Of a stretch of DNA of 64,000 nt, positions 47,064-59,522 are shown piece after piece; position 1 is the first letter of the stretch; the number at the start of each line of letters is the position of its first letter. Position numbers and translations under genes: made by a program. The DNA comes from Anodontia alba (taxonomy: Eukaryota; Mollusca; Bivalvia; Lucinida; Lucinidae), in the NCBI GenBank assembly GCA_964016985.1, contig OZ024826.1, positions 67,362,768 through 67,426,767 of the forward strand, in the 5' to 3' direction. Below the pieces are notes generated by a model, which was not told the origin of the DNA, searched no databases, and saw only the letters and a list, made by a program, of their open reading frames with translations.

Positions 47064-47103
47064 GCCCTGACCAAACGCCGCGTTCTGCGGCGTCTGATCA
47101 GGG
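47064..47103. repeat. Strong palindrome, P3
   Basis: Same hairpin as in P1 and P2 with one T-to-C change in the left arm (CCCTGACCA), leaving a G-T type mismatch. Confidence 0.55.
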
Positions 47104-49050
47104 TCTACACTGTTTGCTCAGGCCTGCTGTCCGAATACTAAAGGTTATTACGGTATTATCATTACGAACAGTAACTAATGCAGGCTTATCTGTCTACAAT
47201 TGTCAAAAGACCCATTTCTCATATTCAGGCCATTATCATTATTATAAGTAGAAGTAGTAGCGGTAGTTGTAGTAATAGTATGAATCGACATAGGAGAAAA
47301 GGGCCAACCTAGCATATGCAAACAACGGATACTAAGAACCATATATGCACCCCCGCAGTCTGAACAGGGATTTTCTATTTGACGATGTTTCCCCTAAATA
47401 TTCAGACACTTCAGCTCTTACCGTACTTGCCCTGATAATTTGAAACGTCCATTTGGCTACCTGTTGATGTGTCCAAGAAGTGCAAGACGAGAGACTAACA
47501 GTGTAGACCCTGATCAGAAGCTGCATTCTGCTGTGTCTGATAAGGATCTTCACTGATTACGAAGGCCTGACAGTCCGAAAGGATAAACACGGTACTTATT
47601 TTTTTACCATAACTCAATAATTCCGTGACAGTATAGTGAAACTTTCATGATGTGTAATCATGCAGGCTGATCTGGGTTTTTCTGTTCACATTTGTGATGA
47701 GGTACATTTTCTCAGGTTACGGGTATCATTTTTATAAGCCGAAACTTGAGGACCCTGATAGGGTTTACTGATTGGTTAGAAATGGCCATTTTCTATACTG
47801 AATAGAGGAAAATTAGTAAAAAAAAAAAAAAAAAAAAAAGACTGTACAGATTATAGTAAAATGAGGGCATAGAAATAAAGAAAACATGTAAAGAATTGCA
47901 GGAAAAAAAACCCTATAAAACACCTGATTAGTGAGAAATAAAAATATAATGAATAAGCATAATTAAAAAAGGAAAGAAAGTTGTGCATATAATATGACAA
48001 TATTATTTTTTGAAAGCTCATGCTGCTTGTATAGTGTTAAATTTGACATTTAAAGAATAAGAGATACGTTTTCTAAATAATAAACTAAAATTTAAAAGAA
48101 AGAGACCAATATGGGTAATTTTTTAACCAGTGAATTTCAGAATCCCCCTTCCCTTTCTTCCCTCTCCCCCGCTCCGCCACATCAAGACCCTAAAACATAT
48201 GAAAAAAGCAATATGGCGCATTCGAACAGCAAAGATTTAAAACAGGATACGCATCCAAATGCAGAGATCGAGGGGAATCCAACCAAAGACAAAAAACGGT
48301 GCGCATTGCAAAAAATAATATGTACGAATTAGTGTTTCATACATGACGCAGCTGTTGAGTCTAGTACCTGCAGAACTAATTCAAACCTGCATTCTGTTTC
48401 ACTCGTTAGTACGTGAAATAAATCAAATGTTCAATTAATGTAGGGATGTGGTTCAGTTTTATTTACAATAATAATTCAGAGGGGTAATAATGCGGAAAAA
48501 ACACGCTAGCTCCACATTGTGGCAGTCAAATACGTGTAGCCAAGATTATAAAACGCTCATTTAATACACTTCTGCATGTCTGTCCGTATCGGGTAGAAAC
48601 AAAGAGCTCTCGTCTTTTCAATGGAGTTAACGGCAACGCCAAGCCGGTTAGTTCTTCGATGGGTGAACTTACACTACCGAGTGCTGCAGATTTTTCATGT
48701 ATTTTTTCTCTCTCTTTTTCTGTACCTGCTTATTTTTTTTTTTTTTTTTTCTCATCAGTTTGTCACTCATAGCAATAATTCTGTTTGCGTATCCTGACAT
48801 GGCTGATTTTATTTAGTTCTTAATTTGTAGTAGAAAAGACTACACCACATCCGCCTGTCTGTTGTATTAAGACATATTATACGCACAAATCCTTACACAG
48901 TGTAATACCATATGCGAACAGATAAACCCAGACCAGTGTCAGTCAGCACATTTGATGAGTCAGGCCAGTGCTGTACAAAAATATCAAATGCAAAAGACTG
49001 TTTTGCTATCTAATGCAAAGACTCTGGTTTTGCTAAATGGCGCGGAAATG

Positions 49051-49095
49051 ATTGGTTAAAATTGGCGACGTCATAATAACGTTGCCACGGGTAAC
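49051..49095 (+). promoter_or_regulatory. CCAAT / CRE / X-box-like cluster, P3 second copy
   Basis: ATTGG, GACGTCA and GTTGCCACGGGTAAC, all intact. Confidence 0.4.
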
Positions 49096-49609
49096 TTAAT
49101 TTTTGCCGACGTTCACTTGTGAAAACTGTCTCTCTTTCTGTCTTAATGTTTGTTCCTTTGAATTGTTAATTTCCCATGTAATGTGTAAGTAAAATTTTTA
49201 TAATTTATTGTAGTAGGTTGTAGTATTTTATATTGTACTGTTTAACTCTTATGGTGCGAAAAGGTGACATATTATATGCAAGCAATGACGGACCAAATCA
49301 AACTTACAGTCGTTCTTTATCGATATATTCAACATGTTTTCACTGATTTCGTATGCGGGAAACGAAGGCCCTGATCAGACTGTGCGGATGCGCAAACGGA
49401 TCTGAGCATCACCATTCGCATATTATATAGATGGGGCGTTTACACACATTGCGTATCACTATTCTTAATTTAAAATTTTAGGATAGTCACGCAAAATTTC
49501 TGCTTAACTAATACGCGAACATAGAAGATTCGCTTTAGCCTGTTGATTTGATATGCCTACTCTGCTAGTCGAAATATACTCTCAGCCTCTTTATTTGTCT
49601 TTAGAAATA

Positions 49610-49629
49610 TATTATTATTATTATTATTG
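49610..49629. repeat. (TTA)n microsatellite, P3
   Basis: About six units; the shortest allele among the P copies. Confidence 0.8.
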
Positions 49630-50463
49630 AGGTCTTTTGTAGAATATGAATTTGATTTGAAGAAATCTGAACCGTACCACGCTTCGACCGTACGAGAACA
49701 GAGAAAGACCATACCATAGTGTGCATCCTGATTAATGAGTGCCTGCGCTTTATGCTTACTGGATAATGCATTACTTACAGACGTCAGAGTTCTTAATTAG
49801 GTTGTGGAAATGAGCAGGCTGACCCGTCTTCGCTGTTCGCGCATGTTTCTCATAGCATGACTCATTAATATTCGGCATCACATTGTGCGAATAATAATAA
49901 TGATGATAATAATAATAGCGAATAGCAAATTGCATGAACCGAGATGAGCCTTTACTATTCACAAAATCTATTAGGGTATTTTCTAACTTGCGGTATATAT
50001 ACAAGGAGAAAGAAGAACAAAAATATGAGCAGGCTGAGTGGGTCGGGTCTTGGGTTTCACATTGGTACAAAGATAGATTAAATGAGTTTTTTTTTTTTTT
50101 TTTTTTTTGTTTGATTTTTTTTTTTAATTATCATTTTTCATTTTTTATATGCTGTAATAAAAAGAAAGAGCGACAATCACATGGGGTTCTTTCAGGAATA
50201 TTTGATGGCCCTTTAAAGGGCCAAAATTAATTAGTCGTATCTACGGCCTGATCAGACCGTACAGACTGCAGTCGTCGTCGTTTTGTAGGTATTGCCTAGA
50301 CAAATGCTGCTGTAATCTTGTATTTCTCTGTCTTCTCTTCCTTGCCAGCATTGTCTTTCTTTCTTCTTCGCATATCTTCATTGCCAATCTTCCCTCTGCA
50401 TGCCAGTAGGTATCGCGACGTTCCATATCTATTGTGTTCTGTCAGACGTTAATTCGACAAACT

Positions 50464-50476
50464 GAACGGCGCATTG
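50464..50476. repeat. LINE-T target-site duplication, left end of copy E
   Basis: GAACGGCGCATTG between the ACAAACT end of P3 and (GTT)n. Confidence 0.88.
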
Positions 50477-50505
50477 TTGTTGTTGTTGTTCAGTTTATAT
50501 CTTCA

Positions 50506-50554
50506 GTACAGGGGGTCCCAGGGTACGAAACCATAACAGGCACAACCCCTGTAC
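50506..50554 (-). ncRNA. Tail-proximal hairpin, copy E
   Basis: GTACAGGGG/CCCCTGTAC, identical to copies B and C. Confidence 0.55.
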
Positions 50555-52106
50555 CTGCGTCCGTGCGTCGTCTTTCGTATGTCATTTTCTTCTTTACGTC
50601 CGTCTTCCTGGCTTTCGTCGAGTCAGGAGGAGGAAATGGCGGTTAATCATTTGCGACTCTGCAAGGTCTGGGCAACTCTTTGTACTTGTTTTTGGCGTCG
50701 TGTCTTCGTGGCAACTTCCTTTTGGACTAGCTCGCTTTGGAGGGCCTTTGAGAATCCGGTTACTACGGGATGTACAGGTGCCGCTGCCCCCGCGGGGGTA
50801 GCTGGGGCCTGTGTTTGATTGAGTCTGGGGATTGTACACTTTTTATAGTGCGAGGTGGACCTTACTTGAATGAGGATCGGATGACGCCGTAACATATATT
50901 CTTCCCGCCCTTTCCGGGAGGGGTAAATTCTGGGTACACTGTACCTGGTTGAATATTGCCATTTATAGAGTGTTCCGCTTTGTTGTGAATTTTGAAATCC
51001 TCTATCTAATTTTTGCAACTTTAATCACGGCCTCTCTAGGTCTAAGTTGCCTAGACTGGCCCGCTAATTTGGTTTGTAGTCTATGGGACTTGCGTTTTCT
51101 ATGGGTGGCAGTAAGTTATGTTGCTGGGGGTTATGGACATGCTCGGTTTCTTTTCCAGTTGTTTGCAATTTTGATGACTCTTCTGAATTAGATATACGTT
51201 TGATGTATATCTCCTTATTTGTCGATCAGGAGGGTGTGAGAAGTTTCTGGGGTATTAGTTGTTAGTTCATCCTGTTGGTTTCTTCTTCACATTGTTGGTT
51301 GGTTGGCGTGACGCCAGGCCGCAGTATGTGTTTTAGGTATTACACCATACTCCGTACCCGCGGTGCACTGCCTGTTAGTAAAAAGAAAGAAAAAACAAAA
51401 ACAAAAAAAAAAAAAAAAAAAAAACTTTGGGCTGGGGTGGGGTGGAGGAAGGGTTTGTACAGTGGAGGCCACTGTATAAGTGGTAAATTTAAGAAGGATA
51501 CTTATCAGTGAGAAGTTAAAGTGTTAAAGTGTTAAATGTTAGAATCCTGTGAGGCGTGGGGGTGCGGGGGAGCCGTGTTTGAATACGGCTGGTCCTTTGA
51601 GGGTGGGGGAGGAGGCAGTAGTGCTTGAGCATGTGTGAGTCTCCGGAGTGCTTGTGATTGTGATATCAGGGCTTTGATGACCCTGTTTTCGTTGCTCTTG
51701 TTAGTGAGGACCTTAGGTTACTGTTAGTTCACGTTTTGTCGGCTGAGGAAGGGGAGGTAATTAGTGTTGTTATGAGTTACTGCAGCCGATGAGCTATCTT
51801 ATACCTAAGTTGGGAGGTGATATATTAGTAATTTCTCTTCTTTTATCCTCATTTGATTCCTTGTCCAACGTTGTTCTTTGCAGCTGTGCCGAAACATCAA
51901 CAGACACGCCAATGAAAGACCGTGTGTGGTCTTGCTCCGATAGACAAGGCAGAGACTCTATTTGGTATTAATTTTTGCGCCAACTTAATATTTTAGAAAG
52001 TAGATCTCTATGCTTTCTAACCAACAGTTTGCCCTAACAGATTGTTAGTCGATGCTTTCGACTCGTCCTAGGAGGCAGCTTGTTGCATGTAGGACGTTGA
52101 TAGACT

Positions 52107-52474
52107 TGAATGTAGAAATTCAACGAACATTTTAAAATTGAAAATAAAATTTTTGAATTGGGATATTTAATAGGATATAAAGTGCGTATTGCTGAAATAT
52201 GAACAGATAAGACTTTGCGCATTTTGTATATTTGAGAAATTCCTTTTCTTCTCACACTAACAATAAATACTCATCATAGGTAAATGGGCCAACTAACCTG
52301 CCCTGAAGGCCATGTAATTGTTTTGTTATACCGACTGTTAACGGTTTAGTATTACAGAGGCTATGGTAAAAAAATCGTCACGCATGAGTGATATGTGTAC
52401 GCTCAATAAGACTGGCTCCCGTCACTCTGGTTATTGACAGGATACTGGGCCGAATACTACGCTTATCTGAGACA
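52107..52474 (+). promoter_or_regulatory. LINE-Y 5' leader
   Basis: Non-coding AT-rich stretch before the preferred ORF1 start. No promoter box could be assigned with confidence. Confidence 0.4.
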
Positions 52475-54632
52475 ATGAGTGAACAACTTTTTACTACCCT
52501 TCAACCCGTCATTCTGGGCAATGACGAGAATGATGAGATATCTCGGAAGGAAGTATTTACCTCTAACTGCGATGAAACGTTTGTTAAGCAGGTGTATTCG
52601 CCTGATGATAGCAGTATAGACTGTGCTCAAAAAGTTACATCTTTGTTTAATGTGAATATCTCTTCGCGAAAACTAGTTAACGTAACAGCAGAAAATGTAA
52701 ATGATCTGTACGAGGAGATAACTGGTTCAAACAGTAGTATGCTTGTCCTTTCGCAGAGCGTTCAAAAAGTATTACAGTCATACAGAGAATTACCAAAGGA
52801 TTTGTTTCTATCAAAATTACTCTCAGATTATCACTCTGATGAAATAGAATTGAAAGAGTTTCGAAACACAATGTTCGTTGAACTGAAAGCCTTAGAAGAA
52901 TTTCCATTCCCTCCTGGATCAGAATTAAAGCGACGTAAACAGCCTAGGATAGGTGAAAGCGCCGCTATGAAATTGTGTAGCGATATATACGTTTTAACGT
53001 CCGTATTAGATGGAGCACCATTTGAAGACATGAAAGAGCTCATAAGTATGTCCAAATACAATCAGGAAACATACAGTCAGAATGATAGTATGTCTACTAA
53101 TTCCCCTGTTGTTTTTAATACAAACAATCATTGCAAACATGATGATGACATTGCATTATTTCGTAGTCTCCTGACAATTGTCCAGGCTGACTTGTTCAGC
53201 CTAAAACAAGAGAATAACTCATTGAAAACTGAATTTAAGGAGGACATAAAATCAATTAAGTCCGATGTAAAACTGCTTAAGTCTGATATATCAGATGCTA
53301 TTGACCAGCTTCAGACTTCAGCTTCAGAATGTCATCAGGCAGTAGAAAGAATAACTGACGACAGATATAATGGCGTGGCAAGTGCAAAAAGTGACATTAA
53401 ACAGCTGCGTACTGATTTACGTTCACTCAACGAGTTTGTAGAATTGAAATATAATGAACTGAACGCCAAACTGACTTGTTTTCACAAGCTTGATAAGCGA
53501 TTGACAAAAATAGAGAAAAATAGAAATGAAGTCAACACAAAACCAATGAATTTGGAGAACACAGCTTGCAACGAGTCGGCATATAACTCGGGTGGACTGA
53601 ATTTAGTTTCCATGGAAACAGACAGAAGCAATTCCTTACCAACAACTAATTCTATTCCCTCGGCTGATGAAATTCAGCAAATGCAAACTGTTCAAAACAT
53701 GACTTTAACAGACGCAAGTTGTAAGCAAAATGGCAAATTAGTTCAGTGTCCGGAAACAGAGATTCTACAGGGTATCAGCAGAAAATGTCACACAAAAATC
53801 TAATAATGACATAAATGTTCACGGCCAATCTAATGGTAATGAAAACCCGGAAAATATTACTGTTCCCCAATCATCGAACTCCTTATACGAACGTCGTGTT
53901 GATGGTCCATTAGTGATCTGTGAAAGTGTTAGTAATACTCCCAATGATACACAGTTATGCAACAATGATTTGTTAAGCTGCCAACTTCCGGTGAAAAACC
54001 GCTTTGATTTATTACAAGTAGACCATGATATTGATAATGTTTCCAACAGCGATGTGCTAAAAAAGACATCCCCCGTTTCACCAAAAAACTCTGACTCTGT
54101 CTTGAACACAAACATACCTGTACATATATCAAATAGACGTAGACAAAATGTTGTGACATTATCAAATTTAAAATCACAAAGTTCCAGTTCAAATCAAACT
54201 TCCTTCCAAACAAACTTTAGCTATGATAGTGGTGAAACATTAGAACGGAGTGACGCAGATGACGACTTCAAAAAGCATATTCGTCAAAAGTCAAGTCGAT
54301 ATTACATAGGAGGATTTAAGCCTAGCATTACTGAGCAGAAATTGTACAATGATGTTGAACGTAGAGGTGTGTTTGTCACTTGGATAAACATTCGTAGATA
54401 CGAGGATCAGAATCGAGCGGTTATTCAAATAAATGTAGACTCTGAAAAAGGAGCGCGACTGCTTGAGCGCGGCTTCTGGCCTGAGGGTGTTGTATGTAGA
54501 CCTTGGTATACTAGGAATGTTTACAGACAAAAACTTATCTCCAAATCTTATCGGGCTGAAATGGGTACCGACGTATATAATGCAGCCATGGACAATAGCA
54601 ATATGCCCAATTACAGTGTTAATGTTGACTGA
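52475..54632 (+). pseudogene. LINE-Y ORF1 (coiled coil plus RRM-like), one frameshift
   Basis: Start chosen at MSEQLFTTLQP (52475); the frame is also open upstream to 52388 but that part is atypical. Residues about 250-390 form a long heptad-rich Leu/Lys/Asp coiled coil (LKQENNSLKTEF, IKSDVKLLKSDI, IKQLRTDLRSLNEF). The frame breaks near 53795 and continues in another frame (53805-54632). The C-terminal part has RYYIGGFKPSITEQKLYND and ARLLERGFWPEGVVCRPW, which resemble an RNA-recognition-motif fold as in L1/CR1-type ORF1 proteins. This is the RNA-binding, trimer-forming type of ORF1. ORF2 starts about 58 nt after its stop. Confidence 0.7.
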
Positions 54633-54690
54633 CTATCGATGTGCTTTTCAGAGCACTATAACATGTATATCAGTCTTATACTTACTTATA

Positions 54691-57114
54691 ATGGCACTGG
54701 AACTTAGCTTTGCTACATGGAATGCTACCGGTATTATGTCTAGCGCTTCCTACATAAGCTCATTTCTTGAACAAAAACATTTACATATTTTGGGCATATC
54801 AGAACATTGGCTTTTTAACTCAAATTTACATTTGCTTGACAGTATTAGTAGTGAATATGTGGGTTTCGGTACAACAGATAGTGACTTGGTCTGGCCGAGC
54901 AATAGAAAAGTTGGTAAGGGTGGAGTTGCTGTCTTATGGCACAAGTCTTTATCGAAAAACATTTCACCTCTGGATGTTGAAAGTGATCGAATTTGTGGTG
55001 TGCAGTACACATTACGTAATGATGTCTGTTTGTATTTTATACAAGTATATGCACCTTCCAGCAACCATTCTAATAATATTTACAGAGATTTTATTGACTT
55101 GTTACAGGCTGTTATTAGTATGTACTCAGAAAATGGTACAGTTATTATTATGGGCGATTTTAATGCCCATTTGCAGAGTCAAACATTTATAAAGGCTACA
55201 GATGAAAGGGGTCGGTATTTGCTAGACATGCTTTCATACCATAATCTGGTAGCAGTTGATACATTGCCAATTTGTACGGGAGCAACTGCTAGTTTTGTGT
55301 CATATGGAGACGCCCATGTATCTTTAATAGATCACATCCTTGTACCTGATGTTAAAATAGATACCATCTTATCATGTGAGATTACGGACGATCATGTATT
55401 AAATGTATCGAGACATAGACCCGTTATATGTGTAATATCGGTATCAGGAAATAATTCTGAAAGTTCAAATGTATGCACAAGCTCTCATATTAAATGGAAA
55501 AAAATAGATGAACCAGTTTTACGCCTTTATAGGTCAAGACTTGACAGTGTATTAATTGACACTGACTGCAGTGATGCGTCTGATACGCATACAAGAATTG
55601 AGCATCGTTACAAAAACATTGTTGCTGCCATAAAAACTGTTTCTGACGAAGTTTTGCCAAAAAGCAATGTTCGTCATTACCTTAAACCGTACTGGGATCG
55701 CGATCTGAAAGATCTTCATGCAATGATGCGGAAAATGCGCCGTGACTGGATTTCTGCTGGTAGACCTAGGGGAAATAATTATGATTCGTATCGTAAATAT
55801 AAGGATGCGAAACGCTCATTTCGGTCTCTCCATCGTAAATGTGCTGAAAAATATTTGACTGAATTGAACACTGAAATAGATAATGCTGCAGAGCTTGACA
55901 GTGCGTTTTTCTGGAAAAAGATTAATGGCAGGCGAAAATATTTAACAGCAAATGCGGGATCGGAGATAGAATTTAATGGTCGTATTTGCAGGGATCCAGC
56001 TCAAATTGCAACAGGGTGGGGAGAATATTTTCAGAAATTATATTCAGATACCGAACGTACACACTATGGCTCTCTTTTTAGACATCAAGTAGATTTACAG
56101 GTAGATGGTATTATTAATGAATTGACATCTTGTCATGACAGAGATTCGGCGAGTTTCTCTGTCTCAGAAATTAAACAGGCTGTTAAATTATTGAAAACAA
56201 AAAAAGCTTGTGGTAACGATGGTGTCTATATTGAACCCTTAATAAATGGGGGCAATATATTATTTCAACAGCTGTCTTGGCTTTATACCGATATGTATGT
56301 TAATGGCTATATCCCCGACGTACTTAAACAAGGTCTTATCATAACACTACATAAAGGTGGTAGAAAATGAAAAAAAGATCCAAATAATTATCGTGCTATC
56401 ACACTTTCATCTGCAATTCTAAAGCTGTTTGAAAGGTTTCTTTTAAGACTACTAGAAAGCAATTTAAGTGAGCCACTGAATACGTTACAAGGTGGATTTA
56501 GACCGAATATTGGTTGTAACATGACCTCCGTGATGTTAAAGGAATGTTGCTTATTTGCTAAAGAGCATCATAGTAAATTATTTGTTTGTTTTTTAGACGT
56601 TCAGAAAGCTTTCGATAAGATTTGGCATAATGGTTTGTTTTTGAAACTCTACCAGAAAGGTATCAGGTCAACATTATTACGTGTAATTATTAATTTACAT
56701 TTAAACATGACCAGTCGTGTGATCTATAATGGCCACCATTCCGAGTGGTTCTCGATATTGCAGGGAGCCCGCCAAGGTGGTGTGGTTTCACCTTTTATGT
56801 ACCTCTGCTATATAGACGACTTAATTAGTGAACTTTATGCATGCATAGCTGGATTCACGATGCTTGGCCTGGTTCTGTGTGCATTAACGGTGGCGGATGA
56901 TATGGTGTTATTGTCTTTATCAAAGTCTGGACTTGATATGTTGTTGGCTATTTGTTATCAATATTCATGCAAATGGCGATACGAGTACGTACTTGGATTT
57001 GAAGTAGATCGTGTACATAGTAGCCTTGGCAGTCTTTATCAGATGTTTAGATTCCTTTGTCTCTCTAAACTCCATCAAATGTGGTCGAAAGTTACTCAAA
57101 AACGATCAGCTTGA
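54691..57114 (+). pseudogene. LINE-Y ORF2 (endonuclease-RT), in-frame stop and C-terminal loss
   Basis: Start at MALELSFATWNATGI. Endonuclease: TWNATG, GISEHWL, IIMGDFNAHLQS, SLIDHILV and SRHRPVIC (final catalytic His). RT: LKTKKACGNDG, YRAITLSSAILKLFERF, TLQGGFRPNIGC, FLDVQKAFDKIW, GARQGGVVSPFM and the catalytic VADDMVLLS. A TGA at 56368-56370 sits in the same frame just before KKDPNNYRA, so one nonsense codon divides an otherwise continuous ORF. After CKWRYEY the usual RT thumb sequence is absent and the ORF ends at 57114 before a (TTA)n array, so the C-terminus is lost or rearranged. No RNase H domain. Confidence 0.8.
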
Positions 57115-57125
57115 GAAGCTGAATG

Positions 57126-57126
<1 letters not shown>

Positions 57127-57181
<55 letters not shown>
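57127..57181. repeat. (TTA)n microsatellite in LINE-Y
   Basis: About 18 TAT/TTA units directly after the degraded ORF2 end. Confidence 0.88.
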
Positions 57182-57285
57182 CTTGTATTACTATGCATAT
57201 TTACGTGTTGGACAATTTTCTGTATTTTCTCTTGCATAACAGAAATGGCGTAATTCTTTATGCGACCGCCAAGTCCAGTAGATTG

Positions 57286-57443
57286 GCTCCACCGTTAGCC
57301 ACTACTTAGACGTTATGAATTTCCTGCTCTATGTAAGCTTTGGAGATCCTGCTCCGGCTGCGCTAATTACATGTGCTAACATATATATGTTAGCTATAGT
57401 AACCTGGGCCATTGCCGGTCGTATAATGTTGTGCCATAGGTTC
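57286..57443. repeat. 158-bp direct repeat flanking (TA)n, left copy
   Basis: Starts GCTCCACCGTTAGCCACTAC and contains CTAATTACATGTGCTAACATATATATGTTAGCT (given here as CTAATTACATG and the palindrome GCTAACATATATATGTTAGC). Matches 57701-57858. Confidence 0.75.
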
Positions 57444-57516
57444 GTTGAGTTAGCTACTACATAGTAGTGAAGCATTCATATGTATGAGTATATGTATGTG
57501 TGTGTGTATGTGTGTA

Positions 57517-57661
<145 letters not shown>

Positions 57662-57700
57662 ATGTATATATGTATGTATACATGCATGTATATATATAGC

Positions 57701-57858
57701 GCTCCACCGTTAGCCACTACTTAGACGTTAAGAGTTTCCAGCTCTATGTAAACTTTGGAGATCCTGCTGCGTCTGCGCTAATTACATGTGCTAACATATA
57801 TATGTTAGCTACAGTAACCTGGCCATTGCCAATCGCATAATGCTGCGCCATTGGCTTT
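57701..57858. repeat. 158-bp direct repeat flanking (TA)n, right copy
   Basis: Second copy of the segment at 57286-57443, differing by scattered substitutions and one short indel. Together with the left copy it brackets the dinucleotide array. Confidence 0.75.
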
Positions 57859-58016
57859 GACCTATTTTCTTTATATCTTTGCATATATCTTTGTCCTATT
57901 TTTCTTTTTTTTTTTATTTTGTTTCTTTGAACCTTGTTTAACAATTGTATATATGTTGTCAATTCAATTTTGAGCTACATACTCTCCAATATGGAGGAAA
58001 TAAAGAATATCTATCT
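57859..58016 (+). other. LINE-Y 3' end with oligomer tail
   Basis: T-rich sequence ending CAATATGGAGGAAATAAAGAATATCTATCT. The last 16 bases (TAAAGAATATCTATCT, 58001-58016) are repeated after the SINE at 58199-58214. Confidence 0.6.
58001..58016. repeat. SINE target-site duplication, left
   Basis: TAAAGAATATCTATCT, matching 58199-58214 exactly. Confidence 0.85.
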
Positions 58017-58198
58017 TTTTTTTTTTTTTTTTTTTTTTTGATTTGGGTTTTACGGCCCTTTCAAGAATATTTCACTTATATCGAGCCGATCGTTCATCGA
58101 AGGTGGGCGAAAACCGGAGAACCCGGAGAAAAACCACCTGACCATCCGTAAGCAGAACTTGGCTTTCCCACATATGACCCGAGCGAGGCTCGAACCAC
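58017..58198 (-). mobile_element. tRNA-derived SINE, 5'-truncated
   Basis: Lies between perfect 16-bp target duplications. On the minus strand it begins GTGGTTCGAGCCTCGC, which contains a pol III B-box match (GGTTCGAGCC), so it is truncated just upstream of the B box and has lost the A box. The body includes an AACCGGAGAACCCGGAG tract (plus strand), and it ends in a poly(A) tail of about 22 (58017-58039 as T). It was inserted into the LINE-Y tail, so it is the youngest element in this stack. Confidence 0.78.
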
Positions 58199-58214
58199 TA
58201 AAGAATATCTATCT
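58199..58214. repeat. SINE target-site duplication, right
   Basis: Perfect match to 58001-58016. Confidence 0.85.
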
Positions 58215-58377
58215 ACCATTACATCTGTTTACCTGTGTTGTTCTACGTATACTGATACCTACTGATACCTACTCTGGACACTGGACGAAACACCACAGAA
58301 GCTGAAAACATTTATACGAACAAACATATATGGACTTTTTGGAGAAGTATGGTACTGGTTGGAACTTTTCTGCGATT

Positions 58378-58432
58378 TTGGGGGAGCGGGGGGGGGGGGG
58401 GGGAGGAGGGCGGGGGGAGGGTGTAGGAGAGC
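58378..58432. repeat. G-rich tract in LINE-T 3' region, copy E
   Basis: GGGGGAGCGGG followed by a run of about 18 G and further GGG clusters. G-quadruplex-prone on the plus strand, which is the first-strand cDNA sense for this element. Copies A, B and C carry equivalents of varying length. Confidence 0.6.
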
Positions 58433-59216
58433 GGTTTAGAGGAAATCCGTCCCTGAACATGTTTATAGTTTGATCTTTGATCATGTTTCCTTTTCTGCCC
58501 AGCCTCGAGTGCTTGCATCAATTTGCTCTTCGCTGTACTGAATGACCTGTTTGTTTTGATGCTTTCTTTAGCGGGCTCGTCTTGTAGGTCAATCCCAATG
58601 TTTACATATTTTTGCACCAGATAAGTGGTGGTTATTGGGAGAGACTTAACTGATCCAGGCCTTTTTGCTGTATGCAGAAAAGGGCTGTATAGACCTTAAT
58701 TTGGCCGAGATTCCTCGGGTTTTCATTTGTTTCTGTCTTTAGTGGTCTACTTTCTACTTGAGAAAAAAAATTCTTGCCTATGTTACTACGTCTACATTCT
58801 ACATTCCACATTAATTATTTTTGTAACTTATTTGTGATCTCTTCTTCTTCTTCTTCTTCATATTCCAGGTCTTTTCATCTTCGGACCGGATTTTTGCGTT
58901 ATTGTCCGATTTTCCTATGTACTACTGTACTACTACTCTACTACTTTTAAAACCAGAAAGGATAGAATTGTAATAACCATCGAAGATGTTTGGGTTTTGT
59001 TTTTCTATCGGCGGGATGGGGTGATTGGGGGTTATTACATAAGTTGTTTTGATATTGATATGGATTTGGTAAAGTTTAGCCTTTTGAGGGTTGGGCAGTG
59101 TTTCGGAATTTTCTAGCTCTGCCCTTTTTATCACTCCTGTGTTTGTTTTTTGTTATTGAGTTGTTTCCCTTGTTCTTCAGGATCATTTTTAGCCCTTTTT
59201 GCTTATTCGTTTGTAG

Positions 59217-59260
59217 CACTTGACCGAAAGGTCGAAATTTCGAAAGCGAAATGTCAAGTG
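59217..59260 (-). ncRNA. CACTTGAC stem element, copy E
   Basis: Identical in its arms to copy B. Confidence 0.4.
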
Positions 59261-59522
59261 CACCATGAAATTTGAATTATTTGTTTGTTTTGCTATAATT
59301 TTCCGGGCTGTCGTCCTGGTTAAATTTTTACCCCTCCTTTTTGATGTGTTGTCATTTGGGAGAAGGATTTCCTTCTCCGGATTTCCTTCTCCCCAATGGC
59401 AGCTTTTCGCTGTTGCGGAGAGATGTAGGATTCTTGTTTCCTTCTTTCGGAGTGATCGTCTGGGCAGAGCGAGTTGTTCCGGGGCGGTGGGGTGGGGGGG
59501 GTGGCGTCCGGGTATTTTGTTC

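Larger units (their letters stand above)
45758..50463. repeat. P block, copy 3
   Basis: Near-identical to P1 and P2. It differs by a 7-bp addition before the ATGGCGTCATG at 45846, loss of the CRE-like site in the first motif cluster, a long T run at 48731-48750 and a short (TTA)n. No coding sequence recognised. Confidence 0.75.
50464..52106 (-). mobile_element. LINE-T copy E, 3' terminal part
   Basis: Collinear with 11111-12875 of copy B. Non-coding. Interrupted at 52107 by LINE-Y; the element resumes at 58217. About 190 bp present in copies B and C (12877-13065 in B) is missing at the junction. Confidence 0.83.
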
